A DNA stretch of 12,734 nt from Lachnospiraceae bacterium (GCA_016291475.1 JAEEXJ010000095.1:1-12734), one strand, 5' to 3'. Numbered from the stretch's first letter, positions 1 through 8,294 are shown. The notes: a model not told the origin generated them from the sequence alone. Numbers and translations: made by a program.

Positions 1-141
1 AAGACCATGCAGATGATGCTGCACTATCTGTCGGGTCTTAATGTGGAATCATCGGTATACACTCCGGAAGACGGGGGAGCGGGAGTGTATTGCCTGATAT
101 ACGGATGCATGGCAAAGCTTGAATCCGAAGGAAAGTTGTAA
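1..141 (+). CDS. C-terminal end of an unknown protein (partial)
   Basis: An open frame runs from the first base to a TAA at 139-141, giving 46 residues that end in GCMAKLESEGKL. The 5' part lies outside the window. The frame ends 36 bp before the PlsC-type gene on the same strand, with no terminator-like hairpin between them, so the two may be co-transcribed. I do not recognise the family. The tail has no membrane segment or obvious motif. It is called coding because it is open from the window edge, has codon use like its neighbours, and is placed tidily before the next gene. Confidence 0.6.
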   Translation, partial: KTMQMMLHYLSGLNVESSVYTPEDGGAGVYCLIYGCMAKLESEGKL

Positions 142-177
142 TTAACAAATTGTCAATAAGTAGAAAAGGGCATTAAA

Positions 178-921
178 ATGATCAGATTGTTTATTACTTT
201 TGTTTATGTGGCTTTGTTTTTGATCTTCACCACTCCCCTCATGCTGGTTTGCCTGATCATGGGCAAATTCAATCCTGGGGGTGCTGATAAGCTTGCCAAC
301 TCTGTCGTAATGTGGGGATTCAGATGTGTATGGGCTCTCTGCGGCATCAAGGTCGAAGTGAGAGGCAAGGAGAAGGTTCCTCAGGACAGAGCACTCTTAT
401 ATGTAGGAAACCACAGGAGTATTTTCGATATAGTAGTGGCTTACCCCTTATGTAAATGCCCTACCGGAGTAATTGCTAAAAAGTCAACGAAGATGATCCC
501 TCTTCTCAGTATCTGGATGATGCTCCTTAAGTGTCAGTTCCTTGACAGGAAAAACAACAGAAAGGGACTTGAAACCATTCTGAAGGCCATCGAGCTTGCC
601 AAGGAAGGCGTTTCAATCCTTATTTTCCCGGAAGGAACAAGAAACAGGGATTACGAAACCGATAAACTGCTTCCCATGCATAACGGAAGCTTCAAGATTG
701 CCACCAAGAGCGGTGCACTGATCCAGCCTGTGACCATGGTTGGCACGGAAAACATCCTTATAAGACATATTCCCTTTGTGAAGTCATCAAAGGTTATTGT
801 GGAGTTCGGAGATCCCATAGATCCCGCTGCTTTGGATAAAGAAACCATGAAAAACATAGGCGGATACGTGGGTTCTGTCATGCAGGAGACCTATTCTTCC
901 GTAAAGAGGGAACTGAAGTAA
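178..921 (+). CDS. plsC: 1-acyl-sn-glycerol-3-phosphate acyltransferase (PlsC family)
   Basis: This 247-residue protein belongs to the PlsC/LPLAT acyltransferases, which transfer an acyl group to the sn-2 position of lysophosphatidate to make phosphatidate at the inner face of the membrane. A hydrophobic N-terminal stretch at about residues 3-28 should anchor it. The catalytic HX4D motif is NHRSIFD (H79, D84), and the glycerol-phosphate-binding motif FPEGTR is at 150-155. Length is normal for bacterial PlsC. The ATG at 178 is preceded by the purine-rich AGAAAAGGG at 162-170. The exact acceptor cannot be read from the sequence, and Firmicutes often have several PlsC paralogues. The gene lies between an unknown gene and murA, so this is a cell-envelope neighbourhood. 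Confidence 0.88.
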   Translation: MIRLFITFVYVALFLIFTTPLMLVCLIMGKFNPGGADKLANSVVMWGFRCVWALCGIKVEVRGKEKVPQDRALLYVGNHRSIFDIVVAYPLCKCPTGVIAKKSTKMIPLLSIWMMLLKCQFLDRKNNRKGLETILKAIELAKEGVSILIFPEGTRNRDYETDKLLPMHNGSFKIATKSGALIQPVTMVGTENILIRHIPFVKSSKVIVEFGDPIDPAALDKETMKNIGGYVGSVMQETYSSVKRELK

Positions 922-1004
922 AGAGTGCCCTGAGAAAGCGCTGTAATTTAGCGAAAAAAGTGGAAACTATCATTCTGAAAAGGCTTCCATAAAGGGCGCT
1001 GTGC

Positions 1005-1033
1005 TAGACATTCGGGAGTTTTTGTGTTAAAGT
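1005..1033 (+). promoter_or_regulatory. Candidate promoter for murA
   Basis: A -35-like TAGACA (1005-1010) is separated by 17 bp from a -10-like TAAAGT (1028-1033). The TG at 1025-1026 gives an extended -10. Transcription would begin near 1040, leaving a leader of about 34 nt before murA. The rest of the 152-bp plsC-murA gap shows only short weak stems and no convincing terminator. Confidence 0.45.
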
Positions 1034-1073
1034 CTTTGCGTATTTTAAATCCGTAACTATCAAGGGGCTTTTC

Positions 1074-2366
1074 ATGGAACAGTACCTGATTCACGGCGGT
1101 AACTCATTAGTGGGGGAGGTAGAGATAGGAGGTGCGAAAAACGCAGCTCTTCCTATATTAGCCGCCTCAATTATGACAGATGAGACCGTCCATATAGATA
1201 ATGTTCCCGACGTCCGCGACACGAACGTGCTCATGGATGCCATGGGAAGTATCGGTATCATCGTTAACAAAGAAGATCGTCACCGCATTACCATTAACGC
1301 AGCCAATATCGGAAGCACTGTGGTATGTGATGATAATATCAAGAAGATCAGAGCGTCTTATTATCTGATCGGTGCAATGCTCGGAAAGTATAAGACCGCA
1401 GAAGTTACCCTCCCCGGAGGATGCGACATCGGTTGCAGGGCCATAGATCAGCATATCAAAGGCTTCAGAGCTCTCGGAGCCGAAGTTATCCTCGAGCACG
1501 GTATGATCAAGACCAGAGCACAGCGTCTGACGGGCAGCCATATTTATATGGACGTCGTCAGTGTCGGTGCGACCATTAATGTAATGCTGGCAGCGACCAT
1601 GGCCGAGGGAAAGACCATCATCGAGAATGCGGCTAAGGAACCTCACGTCGTAGACGTTGCAAACTTCCTTAACTCCATGGGAGCTAATATCAAGGGAGCC
1701 GGTACTGATGTTATCCGCATCAAAGGCGTATCCAGACTTCACGGAACCGACTACACCATAGTTCCCGACCAGATTGAGGCAGGAACTTTCATGCTGGCTG
1801 CTGCGGCAACCAAAGGTGATATAACCGTTAAGAATGTAATTCCCAAGCACCTTGAATCCATCACCGCTAAACTCCTCGAGATCGGATGCGAGGTAATGGA
1901 GCAGGGAGACCAGGTAAGGGTTGTATGTTCGAGACCTCTCAAGCATACTCATATCAAGACTCTTCCCTATCCCGGATTTCCTACCGATATGCAGCCTCAG
2001 ATCACTGTTGTACTCGGACTTTCCGAAGGAACCAGTATCGTAACGGAGAGCATTTTCGAGAACCGCTTTAAGTATGTTGATGAACTCGTAAGAATGGGAG
2101 CCAACATAAAGGTTGAAGGAAATACCGCCATCATTGACGGAGTATCCAAATACACCGGAGCCGGAATTGCAGCTCCCGACCTTAGAGCCGGTGCGGCGCT
2201 TGTACTTGCGGCACTTGCGGCAGAAGGAGAGAGTATTGTAGACAATATCCGCTATATCCAGAGAGGATATGAGGATTTTGAGCTCAAACTCAAGGGTCTC
2301 GGCGCCGATGTGAGTGTTGTCAAGACGGATAACGATTACCGTAATTTCAAACTGATGACCAGCTGA
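1074..2366 (+). CDS. murA: UDP-N-acetylglucosamine 1-carboxyvinyltransferase (MurA, MurZ type)
   Basis: MurA transfers enolpyruvate from phosphoenolpyruvate to UDP-GlcNAc, the first committed cytosolic step of peptidoglycan synthesis and the target of fosfomycin. The 430-residue length is normal. Visible key residues are K22 in GGAKNAA, R93 in KKIRASYY, the catalytic Cys117 in LPGGCDIG, and Asp305 in PGFPTD. The segment IDQHIKGFRALGAEV and the block VSVGATINVMLAA...EGKTIIENAAKEP resemble the second MurA paralogue of Gram-positives (MurZ/MurAB). The usual GARP or GPRP after the catalytic loop reads GCRA here, which adds a second cysteine four residues after Cys117. The ATG at 1074 follows AAGGGGC at 1061-1067. 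Fosfomycin sensitivity is expected because the catalytic Cys is present. Confidence 0.96.
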   Translation: MEQYLIHGGNSLVGEVEIGGAKNAALPILAASIMTDETVHIDNVPDVRDTNVLMDAMGSIGIIVNKEDRHRITINAANIGSTVVCDDNIKKIRASYYLIGAMLGKYKTAEVTLPGGCDIGCRAIDQHIKGFRALGAEVILEHGMIKTRAQRLTGSHIYMDVVSVGATINVMLAATMAEGKTIIENAAKEPHVVDVANFLNSMGANIKGAGTDVIRIKGVSRLHGTDYTIVPDQIEAGTFMLAAAATKGDITVKNVIPKHLESITAKLLEIGCEVMEQGDQVRVVCSRPLKHTHIKTLPYPGFPTDMQPQITVVLGLSEGTSIVTESIFENRFKYVDELVRMGANIKVEGNTAIIDGVSKYTGAGIAAPDLRAGAALVLAALAAEGESIVDNIRYIQRGYEDFELKLKGLGADVSVVKTDNDYRNFKLMTS

Positions 2367-2384
2367 AGATGATATACTCGGATA

Positions 2385-2413
2385 TTGACATATATCCTTA
2401 TATATAGTAGTTT
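2385..2413 (+). promoter_or_regulatory. Candidate promoter of the SAM leader-metK-glf unit
   Basis: A perfect TTGACA (2385-2390) is followed after 17 bp by TAGTTT (2408-2413), which keeps the important first TA and last T of a -10. Initiation near 2420 would lie just upstream of the S-box aptamer, as expected for a riboswitch-controlled transcript. It starts 19 bp after the murA stop, so metK appears to be separately transcribed. Confidence 0.5.
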
Positions 2414-2435
2414 TTATTTAACTTAATAAGCTATA

Positions 2436-2537
2436 CCCCTTATTCAGAGTTGGCAGAGGTACATAGGACCGATGAAGCCACGGCAACCCCTTTAAGGAAG
2501 GTGCCCACCTGAGCGATATTTCGAACAATAAGAGGAT
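2436..2537 (+). promoter_or_regulatory. SAM-I (S-box) riboswitch aptamer
   Basis: The conserved S-box core is present: AGAG at 2446-2449, GATGAAGCCACGGCAACC at 2471-2488 and AAGGTGCC at 2498-2505. P1 pairs CTTATT (2439-2444) with AATAAG (2527-2532). P3 pairs GGCAACC with GGTGCC, and a small P4 CGA-TCG hairpin lies near 2514-2523. The 3' half of P1 can also be captured by an antiterminator: 2526-2537 pairs with 2555-2566 at 10 of 12 positions and would open the terminator stem. The inferred logic is that SAM stabilises P1, frees the terminator and turns metK off. The position directly before metK fits the family. Confidence 0.93.
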
Positions 2538-2556
2538 CGTATTTACACGACTAAAT

Positions 2557-2586
2557 CCGCTTCTTGTTCAGAGAAGCGGTTTTTTT
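2557..2586 (+). terminator. Riboswitch expression-platform terminator
   Basis: CCGCTTCT (2557-2564) pairs with AGAAGCGG (2572-2579) across a 7-nt loop and is followed by seven T residues (2580-2586). The left arm overlaps the candidate antiterminator pairing partner at 2555-2566, so the two structures exclude each other. It lies 36 bp before metK. Confidence 0.92.
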
Positions 2587-2622
2587 CTGTGGTATAGGGC
2601 CGTCAGGCCGGAAAGGAAAGAT

Positions 2623-3813
2623 ATGGAAAAAATATTATTTACATCCGAGTCCGTTACCGAAGGACATCCCGATAAGATCTGTGATGCGGTGTCGGACGCG
2701 ATACTTGATGCGATGATCGAGCAGGATCCCATGAGCCGTGTTGCTTGCGAGACAGCAACATGTACAGGATTTGTGCTTATCACCGGAGAGATCACCACTA
2801 AGGCTAATGTTGATATTCAGGACATTGCCAGAAAGACCATCATTGATATCGGATATGATTCATCCGAAAAGGGATTTGACGGAAAGACCTGTGCTGTTCT
2901 TGTAGCACTGGACAAGCAGTCTCCCGATATTGCAATGGGCGTGGACAAGGCTCTCGAGGCCAGAGAGAACCAGATGAGCGACGAGCAGATCGAAGCCATC
3001 GGTGCGGGCGATCAGGGAATGATGTTCGGTTTTGCGGTTAACGAGACTCCCGAGCTTATGCCTTATCCCATTTCACTAGCACACAAACTTACAAGAAAGC
3101 TTACCGAAGTAAGAAAGAACGGAACTCTTCCCTATCTCAGAGCTGACGGAAAGAGCCAGGTATCGGTTGAGTATGATGAGGACGGAAAGCCCGTAAGACT
3201 TGAGGCGGTCGTTCTTTCTACTCAGCATGATGATAAAGTAACTCAGGAGCAGATCCACGAGGATATCAAAAAGTATGTATTCGATCCCGTTCTTCCCAAG
3301 GAAATGATTGATGACAACACCAAGTTCTTCATCAATCCCACCGGAAGATTTGTTATCGGCGGACCCAACGGTGACGCAGGACTTACCGGAAGAAAGATCA
3401 TCGTTGATACCTACGGCGGATATGCACGTCACGGCGGCGGAGCATTCTCCGGAAAAGACTGCACCAAGGTAGACAGAAGCGCTGCATATGCTGCAAGATA
3501 TGTTGCCAAGAACATCGTTGCCGCAGGAATCGCAGACAAGTGTGAGATCCAGCTTTCGTATGCAATCGGTGTTGCACAGCCTACCTCAGTAATGGTAGAT
3601 ACTTTCGGAACCGGTAAGATAGCGGATGATAAGCTTGTTGAGATCGTAAGAGAAAACTTCGATCTTCGTCCCGCAGGAATTATCAAGATGCTCGACTTAA
3701 GACGTCCTATCTACAAGGCAACCTCCGCGTACGGTCACTTTGGAAGAACCGATGTTGAACTTCCCTGGGAGAAGACTGACAAGGCGGAGCTTTTAAAAGG
3801 ATATATCAAATGA
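2623..3813 (+). CDS. metK: S-adenosylmethionine synthetase (methionine adenosyltransferase)
   Basis: MetK makes S-adenosylmethionine from methionine and ATP in the cytosol and releases phosphate and pyrophosphate. The 396-residue length is normal. Signature motifs are EGHPDK (13-18, with H15 and D17), [10 protein letters not shown] (127-136) and the glycine-rich GGGAFSGKD (271-279). The ATG at 2623 follows the purine-rich GGAAAGGAAAG at 2610-2620. The gene is preceded by a SAM riboswitch with its terminator, giving end-product control. Its stop codon overlaps the start of glf (ATGA, 3810-3813), which points to one mRNA and translational coupling. Confidence 0.98.
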   Translation: MEKILFTSESVTEGHPDKICDAVSDAILDAMIEQDPMSRVACETATCTGFVLITGEITTKANVDIQDIARKTIIDIGYDSSEKGFDGKTCAVLVALDKQSPDIAMGVDKALEARENQMSDEQIEAIGAGDQGMMFGFAVNETPELMPYPISLAHKLTRKLTEVRKNGTLPYLRADGKSQVSVEYDEDGKPVRLEAVVLSTQHDDKVTQEQIHEDIKKYVFDPVLPKEMIDDNTKFFINPTGRFVIGGPNGDAGLTGRKIIVDTYGGYARHGGGAFSGKDCTKVDRSAAYAARYVAKNIVAAGIADKCEIQLSYAIGVAQPTSVMVDTFGTGKIADDKLVEIVRENFDLRPAGIIKMLDLRRPIYKATSAYGHFGRTDVELPWEKTDKAELLKGYIK

Positions 3814-4931
3814 GATACGATTATCTTATAGTAGGTGCGGGATTATTCGGTTCTGTTTTTGCACAACGTGCAAGACAGGCCGGAAAGAAGTGCCTTGTGA
3901 TCGATAAAAGGCAGCACATTGCCGGAAATGTTTTTACCGCCGAAGAGCATGGTATACAGGTTCATAAATACGGAGCTCATATATTCCATACATCCGATAA
4001 AAGAGTATGGGATTATGTTCAGGAATTTGCGGAGTTTAATAATTTCGTAAATTCACCCGTAGCTAAGTACGGCGATGAACTCTACAATCTTCCCTTCAAT
4101 ATGAACACCTTCAGCAAGATGTGGAATATTTCCACTCCCGAGGAAGCAAGGAAGATCATCGAAGAACAGAGAGCAGATTGCTACAAGGAAGAACCTGCAA
4201 ACCTCGAAGAGCAGGCACTTAATCTTGTCGGACGGGACATTTACGAAAAGCTGATCAAAGGTTATACACGCAAGCAGTGGGGCAGGGATTGTACCGAGCT
4301 TCCCGCATTCATTATCAAAAGACTACCGGTCAGATTTACATTTGATAATAATTATTTCAATGACAGATATCAGGGTATTCCCATTGGCGGATATACCGCA
4401 ATGGTCAAGAAGATGCTGGAGGGAACCGAAGTAAGACTCGGTCTCACCTACAGAGAATTCCTTGAGAAGAACTGTTCTTCATCCGAACCTGAATCCTTCG
4501 AAAAGGTGATCTACACAGGTCCCGTGGATGAATATTTCGGATACAAGCTGGGATATCTGGAATACAGATCACTCAGATTTGAAGAAGAGTACATGGCAGA
4601 TGTTGACAACTTCCAGGGAAATGCGGCTGTCAATTACACTTCAGCAGATGTGCCTTATACAAGGATCATTGAGCATAAGCATTTCGAATTCGGAAAAGGT
4701 GACGGAACTGTCATAACAAGAGAATATCCTTCCGAGTGGAAGCCCGGAGATGAACCTTATTATCCTGTGAACAACGACAGGAATTCTGAATTGTACGGTA
4801 AATACAAAGAGATGGCGGATGCCGAGAAGGATGTTATATTCGGCGGAAGGCTCGGAGTATATAAGTATTATGATATGGATAAGGTCATAGCTTCTGCTCT
4901 TGAACTGGCAGATGCGGAATTCGCAAAATAA
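3810..4931 (+). CDS. glf: UDP-galactopyranose mutase
   Basis: Glf is a flavoenzyme that interconverts UDP-galactopyranose and UDP-galactofuranose, the donor for galactofuranose in surface polysaccharides. The 373-residue length fits the family. The FAD-binding motif GAGLFG is at 9-14, followed by the family pattern VIDKR-HIAGN and [17 protein letters not shown]. The segments [19 protein letters not shown] and the C-terminal [16 protein letters not shown] are also typical. The ATG at 3810 overlaps the metK stop by four bases, with AAAAGGA at 3795-3801 as ribosome binding site. Placement behind metK puts a cell-surface sugar enzyme under the metK SAM riboswitch. No other polysaccharide gene is in the window. 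A strong terminator follows. Confidence 0.96.
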   Translation: MRYDYLIVGAGLFGSVFAQRARQAGKKCLVIDKRQHIAGNVFTAEEHGIQVHKYGAHIFHTSDKRVWDYVQEFAEFNNFVNSPVAKYGDELYNLPFNMNTFSKMWNISTPEEARKIIEEQRADCYKEEPANLEEQALNLVGRDIYEKLIKGYTRKQWGRDCTELPAFIIKRLPVRFTFDNNYFNDRYQGIPIGGYTAMVKKMLEGTEVRLGLTYREFLEKNCSSSEPESFEKVIYTGPVDEYFGYKLGYLEYRSLRFEEEYMADVDNFQGNAAVNYTSADVPYTRIIEHKHFEFGKGDGTVITREYPSEWKPGDEPYYPVNNDRNSELYGKYKEMADAEKDVIFGGRLGVYKYYDMDKVIASALELADAEFAK

Positions 4932-4942
4932 ATACGGGCAAC

Positions 4943-4980
4943 AAAAAACACTGCAGATCATCTTTTCTGCAGTGTTTTTT
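4943..4980. terminator. Bidirectional terminator between convergent genes
   Basis: The arms 4943-4957 and 4966-4980 form a perfect 15-bp stem with an 8-nt loop. The core is CACTGCAGA/TCTGCAGTG, flanked by six A on the left and six T on the right, so it can terminate transcription from both sides. It lies 11 bp after glf. Its right end contains the first two bases of the complement of the TAA stop of the minus-strand gene (4979-4981). Confidence 0.93.
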
Positions 4981-6271
4981 AGCAGCTGTAGTTGAACATC
5001 ATTCCGCTGTATATACTCGAGGTATATGGCGATGAGAGGTTGTGCCCCGGATTTTTATATGCAACGATCTTACGGTTCACATATTGCATCGGATCCAGTG
5101 AGACCTGAGAACTCTTTCTCATCATGGAATTGGAGAAATCTTTGAGCGTACTGAAGGTTTTTCCGATATCTTCACTTCCTTCAGCCACTTCTCTAAGTTT
5201 TTCCTGATCTATGGTAAGAGAGCCGTTGCTTTCGACGTTGATACCGAGGCTCCCGAGAGCATCCTTATATGCACCTGTGATGCCGCTTAATTCATTATCG
5301 AGAAGCTTTGTCTTAATACCCTGACCGGTGTAAGAATTAACCGCTTTCAGGAATTCATTGAAGCTTCCTATAACCTGCCCGACATTTTCCTCAACGGATT
5401 CGATATCCGCTTTAATACTGATGGTAGTAGGATTTCCCTCGGAACTGAGTTCATTTAGCGTTACTTCATACATCTTGCCGATGGTGAAATGATTCGACGA
5501 TGCGCTTCTTTCTTCACCGTTTAAAGCAAACAGTGCATTTTTGGGATAGCTGTTTACTTTATCAAGTCCGAAATAGTCTACGGAACCGGATGCTTTGGAG
5601 GTCCTGTCATCACTGATCGTGAAGATTGCTTCCTTGCCGGCACTGACTCCGCTTGAATCGGAAGAAATCCTGATGGCAGATTGATTTCCTTCTGTTTCAA
5701 GTGATGCGTTAAGTCCTATTCCTGCATTGTTAACAAGCCTTACCAGTCTTTCCTGAATGCTTCGGTTGGTTTCGTCTCCGGAGATGTGGAACTGGAACTC
5801 GTAGTTCATCTCACCGATACTTACGTCAAAAGAGTAGTTGTCTTCGGAAAGAGAAACCTGGTCGTCGCGGAGGAAATTACCGATGTTTTCCTGAGGCGAT
5901 GCAAGCTGTTTTACTTCAATATCAAAAGAGGGAACGGATTCCGAATTATCGTCACCTATGTAGTCGACGGATACTGTATCCGGATTGGTGGAAGAAGCAT
6001 GCTTTTTGTTAAAAGCTCCATTCTCGTCCAATCCTCCGACCTCAGCAAGAGACGTACGAAGATTACGAGCGGATTCTTTTAATCCGATCGCACCGATCTT
6101 AGCCTCCTGATCTTTCACGGGAAGATACCAGGGAGCATCTTTATTTGCTTTGACGATGGAATTATAAGTACTGCGAAGCTCACTCTTCTTGTGAGTGTCG
6201 TACTTGGATATCTTGGGAGCGCCGAACTCCGTCAGATAGTTATTGAATATAGAATTGCTGACAGCACTCAT
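4979..6271 (-). CDS. FliD-like flagellar protein (probable, divergent)
   Basis: The 430-residue product resembles FliD (hook-associated protein 2) in two places. FDIEVKQLASPQEN (about 116-129) matches the FliD_N pattern, and LGINVESNGSLTIDQEKL (about 342-359) matches the FliD C-terminal pattern before a helical end. The C-terminus SPYTSSIYSGMMFNYSC looks like a tail I associate with Lachnospiraceae flagellar-type proteins. No Sec signal peptide is seen, as expected for flagellar type III export. The usual FliD N-terminal GLxSGLD motif is absent, so it may be a FliD paralogue rather than the filament cap. The start is taken as the ATG at 6271, since AAAGGGGG (minus strand, 6279-6286) is spaced 7 nt from it; the upstream GTG at 6277 would be too close. 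It is monocistronic, with no other flagellar gene nearby. Confidence 0.6.
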   Translation of the reverse strand: MSAVSNSIFNNYLTEFGAPKISKYDTHKKSELRSTYNSIVKANKDAPWYLPVKDQEAKIGAIGLKESARNLRTSLAEVGGLDENGAFNKKHASSTNPDTVSVDYIGDDNSESVPSFDIEVKQLASPQENIGNFLRDDQVSLSEDNYSFDVSIGEMNYEFQFHISGDETNRSIQERLVRLVNNAGIGLNASLETEGNQSAIRISSDSSGVSAGKEAIFTISDDRTSKASGSVDYFGLDKVNSYPKNALFALNGEERSASSNHFTIGKMYEVTLNELSSEGNPTTISIKADIESVEENVGQVIGSFNEFLKAVNSYTGQGIKTKLLDNELSGITGAYKDALGSLGINVESNGSLTIDQEKLREVAEGSEDIGKTFSTLKDFSNSMMRKSSQVSLDPMQYVNRKIVAYKNPGHNLSSPYTSSIYSGMMFNYSC

Positions 6272-6399
6272 CGCCACGCCCCCTTTCTTCCTTGAAATGT
6301 GTGACAGCCGGTGCAGGCTTATGCTCCGCTAAAAGGATCCTTCCCCTATACGCGGAAGACGTACCCAAATAGGACAGTACGCCACCATTAGACTATTAG
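6272..6399 (-). promoter_or_regulatory. Candidate structured 5' leader of the FliD-like gene
   Basis: Read on the minus strand, this leader has several stems: CGTAC/GTACG (6377-6381 with 6360-6364), CTTCC/GGAAG (6354-6358 with 6340-6344) and AGCC/GGCT (6316-6319 with 6306-6309, 6-nt loop). A second pairing, TCCGC/GCGGA (6352-6356 with 6325-6329), excludes the CTTCC stem. A third, TCTTCC with GGAAGA (6354-6359 with 6286-6291), would reach the edge of the ribosome binding site. Three competing partners for one strand suggest a switch. I could not match it to the c-di-GMP, preQ1, guanidine or other riboswitch consensus sequences I know. The GGA motifs also leave room for CsrA binding. Confidence 0.4.
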
Positions 6400-6428
6400 T
6401 TAAGAATAAAGTATCACCCGAATGTCAA
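6400..6428 (-). promoter_or_regulatory. Candidate promoter of the FliD-like gene
   Basis: On the minus strand a perfect TTGACA (6428 to 6423) is followed after 17 bp by TCTTAA (6405 to 6400). A better-looking TATTCT lies only 14 bp away. I see no clear sigma-28 (flagellar) promoter of the TAAA-N15-GCCGATAA type. A second TTGACA lies further upstream at 6483-6478 with TTTATT 17 bp downstream. Confidence 0.35.
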
Positions 6429-6490
6429 ATTTGCAAGATGTTTTTTCGCGTAAAATAAAGGTTTTTCGGGCTTTGTTGTCAAAATTCGAT

Positions 6491-6547
6491 CATTCCGGTG
6501 TACTCCGCCTTGCAATATTCTGACTATTTAATAGTATTATCGGAATG
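6491..6547. repeat. Inverted repeat in the divergent intergenic region
   Basis: CATTCCG (6491-6497) and CGGAATG (6541-6547) form a 7-bp inverted repeat. Inside it is the palindrome ACTATTTAATAGT (6523-6535). It lies in the AT-rich 385-bp region between two divergent genes and could be an operator or a cruciform. Nothing in the sequence says which protein would bind. Apart from this repeat, the leader and the promoters listed separately, I see no gene between 6278 and 6662. Confidence 0.35.
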
Positions 6548-6608
6548 TTCAGATAATTAATTTAGCATATATTTAGGAAATAATCATTGTGCTGAGTTTT
6601 CTTTTTAC

Positions 6609-6637
6609 TATGCAATATGCACTTTTTAATATATAAT
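6609..6637 (+). promoter_or_regulatory. Candidate guaA promoter
   Basis: A perfect -10 TATAAT (6632-6637) lies in AT-rich DNA, with a weak -35 TATGCA (6609-6614) at 17 bp. The start near 6644 would leave a leader of about 19 nt, too short for a purine riboswitch. An alternative TTGCAA (6510-6515) with TATTAT (6535-6540) has a 19-bp spacer. Confidence 0.45.
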
Positions 6638-6662
6638 TTAGTGCGCTGAAAGGAATGAAAAG

Positions 6663-8294
6663 ATGGATAAAGAACTGGTATTGGTAATAGATTTCGGCGG
6701 TCAGTATAACCAGCTGGTCGCAAGAAGAGTCAGAGAAAACAACGTCTATTGTGAGATCTATTCTTACAAAACTCCCCTGGATCAGATTAAGAGCATGAAT
6801 CCCAAGGGAATAATCTTAACCGGCGGACCTGCAAGCTGCTATGAAGAAGGTGCTGCATCCTGTGACAAGGATCTCTTCAAAATGGGAGTTCCCGTACTGG
6901 GCCTTTGCTATGGTGCTCAGCTTATGAGCCACGTGCTCGGAGGCAAGGTAGAGAAAGCTCCCGTCAGAGAGTACGGACATACCCCGATCAAGGTTGATAC
7001 AACATCTCCTGTTTTTGAGGGCGTTAAAGAAAACACAACATGCTGGATGAGTCATTTTGATTATATTTCCAAGATCGCTCCCGGCTTTAAATCGATAGCT
7101 TCCACCGACAATTGTCCTTATGCGGCTATTGCCAATGATGAGGAGAAGCTCTACGGATTCCAGTATCATCCCGAAGTTCTTCATACTCCCGAAGGAAGTA
7201 AAATGCTCAGAAACTTCCTCTACAATGTATGTCACTGTAAAGGCGACTGGGAGATGAGTTCTTTTGCGGAAGATCAGATCAGAATGATAAGAGAGAAGGT
7301 GGGGGACGGTAAAGTTCTCTGCGCACTTTCCGGCGGAGTTGATTCTTCTGTTGCTGCGGTTCTTTTGGCCAAGGCAGTAGGCAAGCAGCTTACATGCGTA
7401 TTCGTAGATCACGGCCTTCTCAGAAAAGACGAGGGAGATCAGGTAGAGGCAATATTCGGACCTGAGGGTCACTATGATCTTAACTTTATAAGAGTCAATG
7501 CCAAGGACAGATTCTATATCAAACTCGCCGGAGTCGATGAACCTGAGCGTAAGCGTAAGATCATCGGTGAGGAGTTCATAAGAGTATTCGAGGAAGAAGC
7601 GAAGAAGATAGGACGCGTTGATTTCCTTGTTCAGGGAACTATCTATCCGGATGTGGTTGAATCCGGACTCGGCGGTGAATCCGTTGTGATCAAGTCCCAT
7701 CACAATGTAGGCGGACTTCCCGATTATGTTGATTTCAAGGAGATCATTGAACCTCTCAGAAATCTCTTTAAGGATGAAGTCAGAAAGGTTGGACTTGAAC
7801 TGGGAATCCCGGATCATCTGGTATTCAGACAGCCTTTCCCCGGACCCGGACTCGGTATTCGTATCATCGGAGATATAACTGCGGAGAAGGTTGCCATTGT
7901 TCAGGATTCCGATGCAATCTACAGAGAAGAAGTTGAAAAGGCTGCCAATGAATATGCATTCGAAGCGGCAGAGGCAGCAGGCGTCAAGATTGACAAAGAA
8001 CATCCCGATCATGCGCTTTTAAGAAGCTATTGGCCTGACTGGATGCCGGACCAGTATTTTACGGCTCTTACCAATATGAGATCGGTAGGAGTTATGGGCG
8101 ATGAGAGAACTTATGACCATGCGGTCGCACTTCGTGCGGTTAAGACCATCGACTTCATGACTGCGGAATCTGCACAGATTCCTTATGAGATCCTGATGAA
8201 GGTAATGAACAGGATCATCAACGAAGTAAGAGGAGTCAACAGAGTACTATACGACCTTACTTCGAAGCCTCCCGGGACCGTGGAGCTGGAGTGA
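6663..8294 (+). CDS. guaA: GMP synthase (glutamine-hydrolysing)
   Basis: GuaA converts XMP to GMP with ATP and glutamine, the last step of GMP synthesis in the cytosol. The N-terminal class I glutamine amidotransferase has the triad Cys82 (GLCYGAQL), His169 and Glu171 (YHPEV). The ATP-pyrophosphatase domain has the P-loop SGGVDSS at 223-229. The C-terminal dimerisation domain ends in the family-typical [10 protein letters not shown]. At 543 residues it is longer than most bacterial GuaA (about 510-525). The extra length is an insertion at about 427-463, rich in Glu and Ala and then Trp, placed just before [15 protein letters not shown]. The ATG at 6663 follows GAAAGGAA at 6648-6655. It has its own promoter and no partner gene such as guaB in the window. 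Confidence 0.97.
   Translation: MDKELVLVIDFGGQYNQLVARRVRENNVYCEIYSYKTPLDQIKSMNPKGIILTGGPASCYEEGAASCDKDLFKMGVPVLGLCYGAQLMSHVLGGKVEKAPVREYGHTPIKVDTTSPVFEGVKENTTCWMSHFDYISKIAPGFKSIASTDNCPYAAIANDEEKLYGFQYHPEVLHTPEGSKMLRNFLYNVCHCKGDWEMSSFAEDQIRMIREKVGDGKVLCALSGGVDSSVAAVLLAKAVGKQLTCVFVDHGLLRKDEGDQVEAIFGPEGHYDLNFIRVNAKDRFYIKLAGVDEPERKRKIIGEEFIRVFEEEAKKIGRVDFLVQGTIYPDVVESGLGGESVVIKSHHNVGGLPDYVDFKEIIEPLRNLFKDEVRKVGLELGIPDHLVFRQPFPGPGLGIRIIGDITAEKVAIVQDSDAIYREEVEKAANEYAFEAAEAAGVKIDKEHPDHALLRSYWPDWMPDQYFTALTNMRSVGVMGDERTYDHAVALRAVKTIDFMTAESAQIPYEILMKVMNRIINEVRGVNRVLYDLTSKPPGTVELE

Noticed and set aside
1167..1952. 261-residue minus-strand reading frame opposite murA
   Set aside because: It is entirely within murA and has no family resemblance or start signals.
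6272..6420. c-di-GMP (GEMM) riboswitch before the FliD-like gene
   Set aside because: The tetraloop-receptor and core sequences of GEMM-I and of the class II aptamer that I know are absent, so only an unassigned structured leader is claimed.
6278..6662. Purine riboswitch for guaA
   Set aside because: The conserved loop sequences of the purine aptamer are not seen, and the likely promoter leaves only about 19 nt of leader.
6816..8012. 398-residue minus-strand reading frame opposite guaA
   Set aside because: It lies wholly inside a certain gene, its composition looks like an antisense shadow, and it has no recognisable domain.
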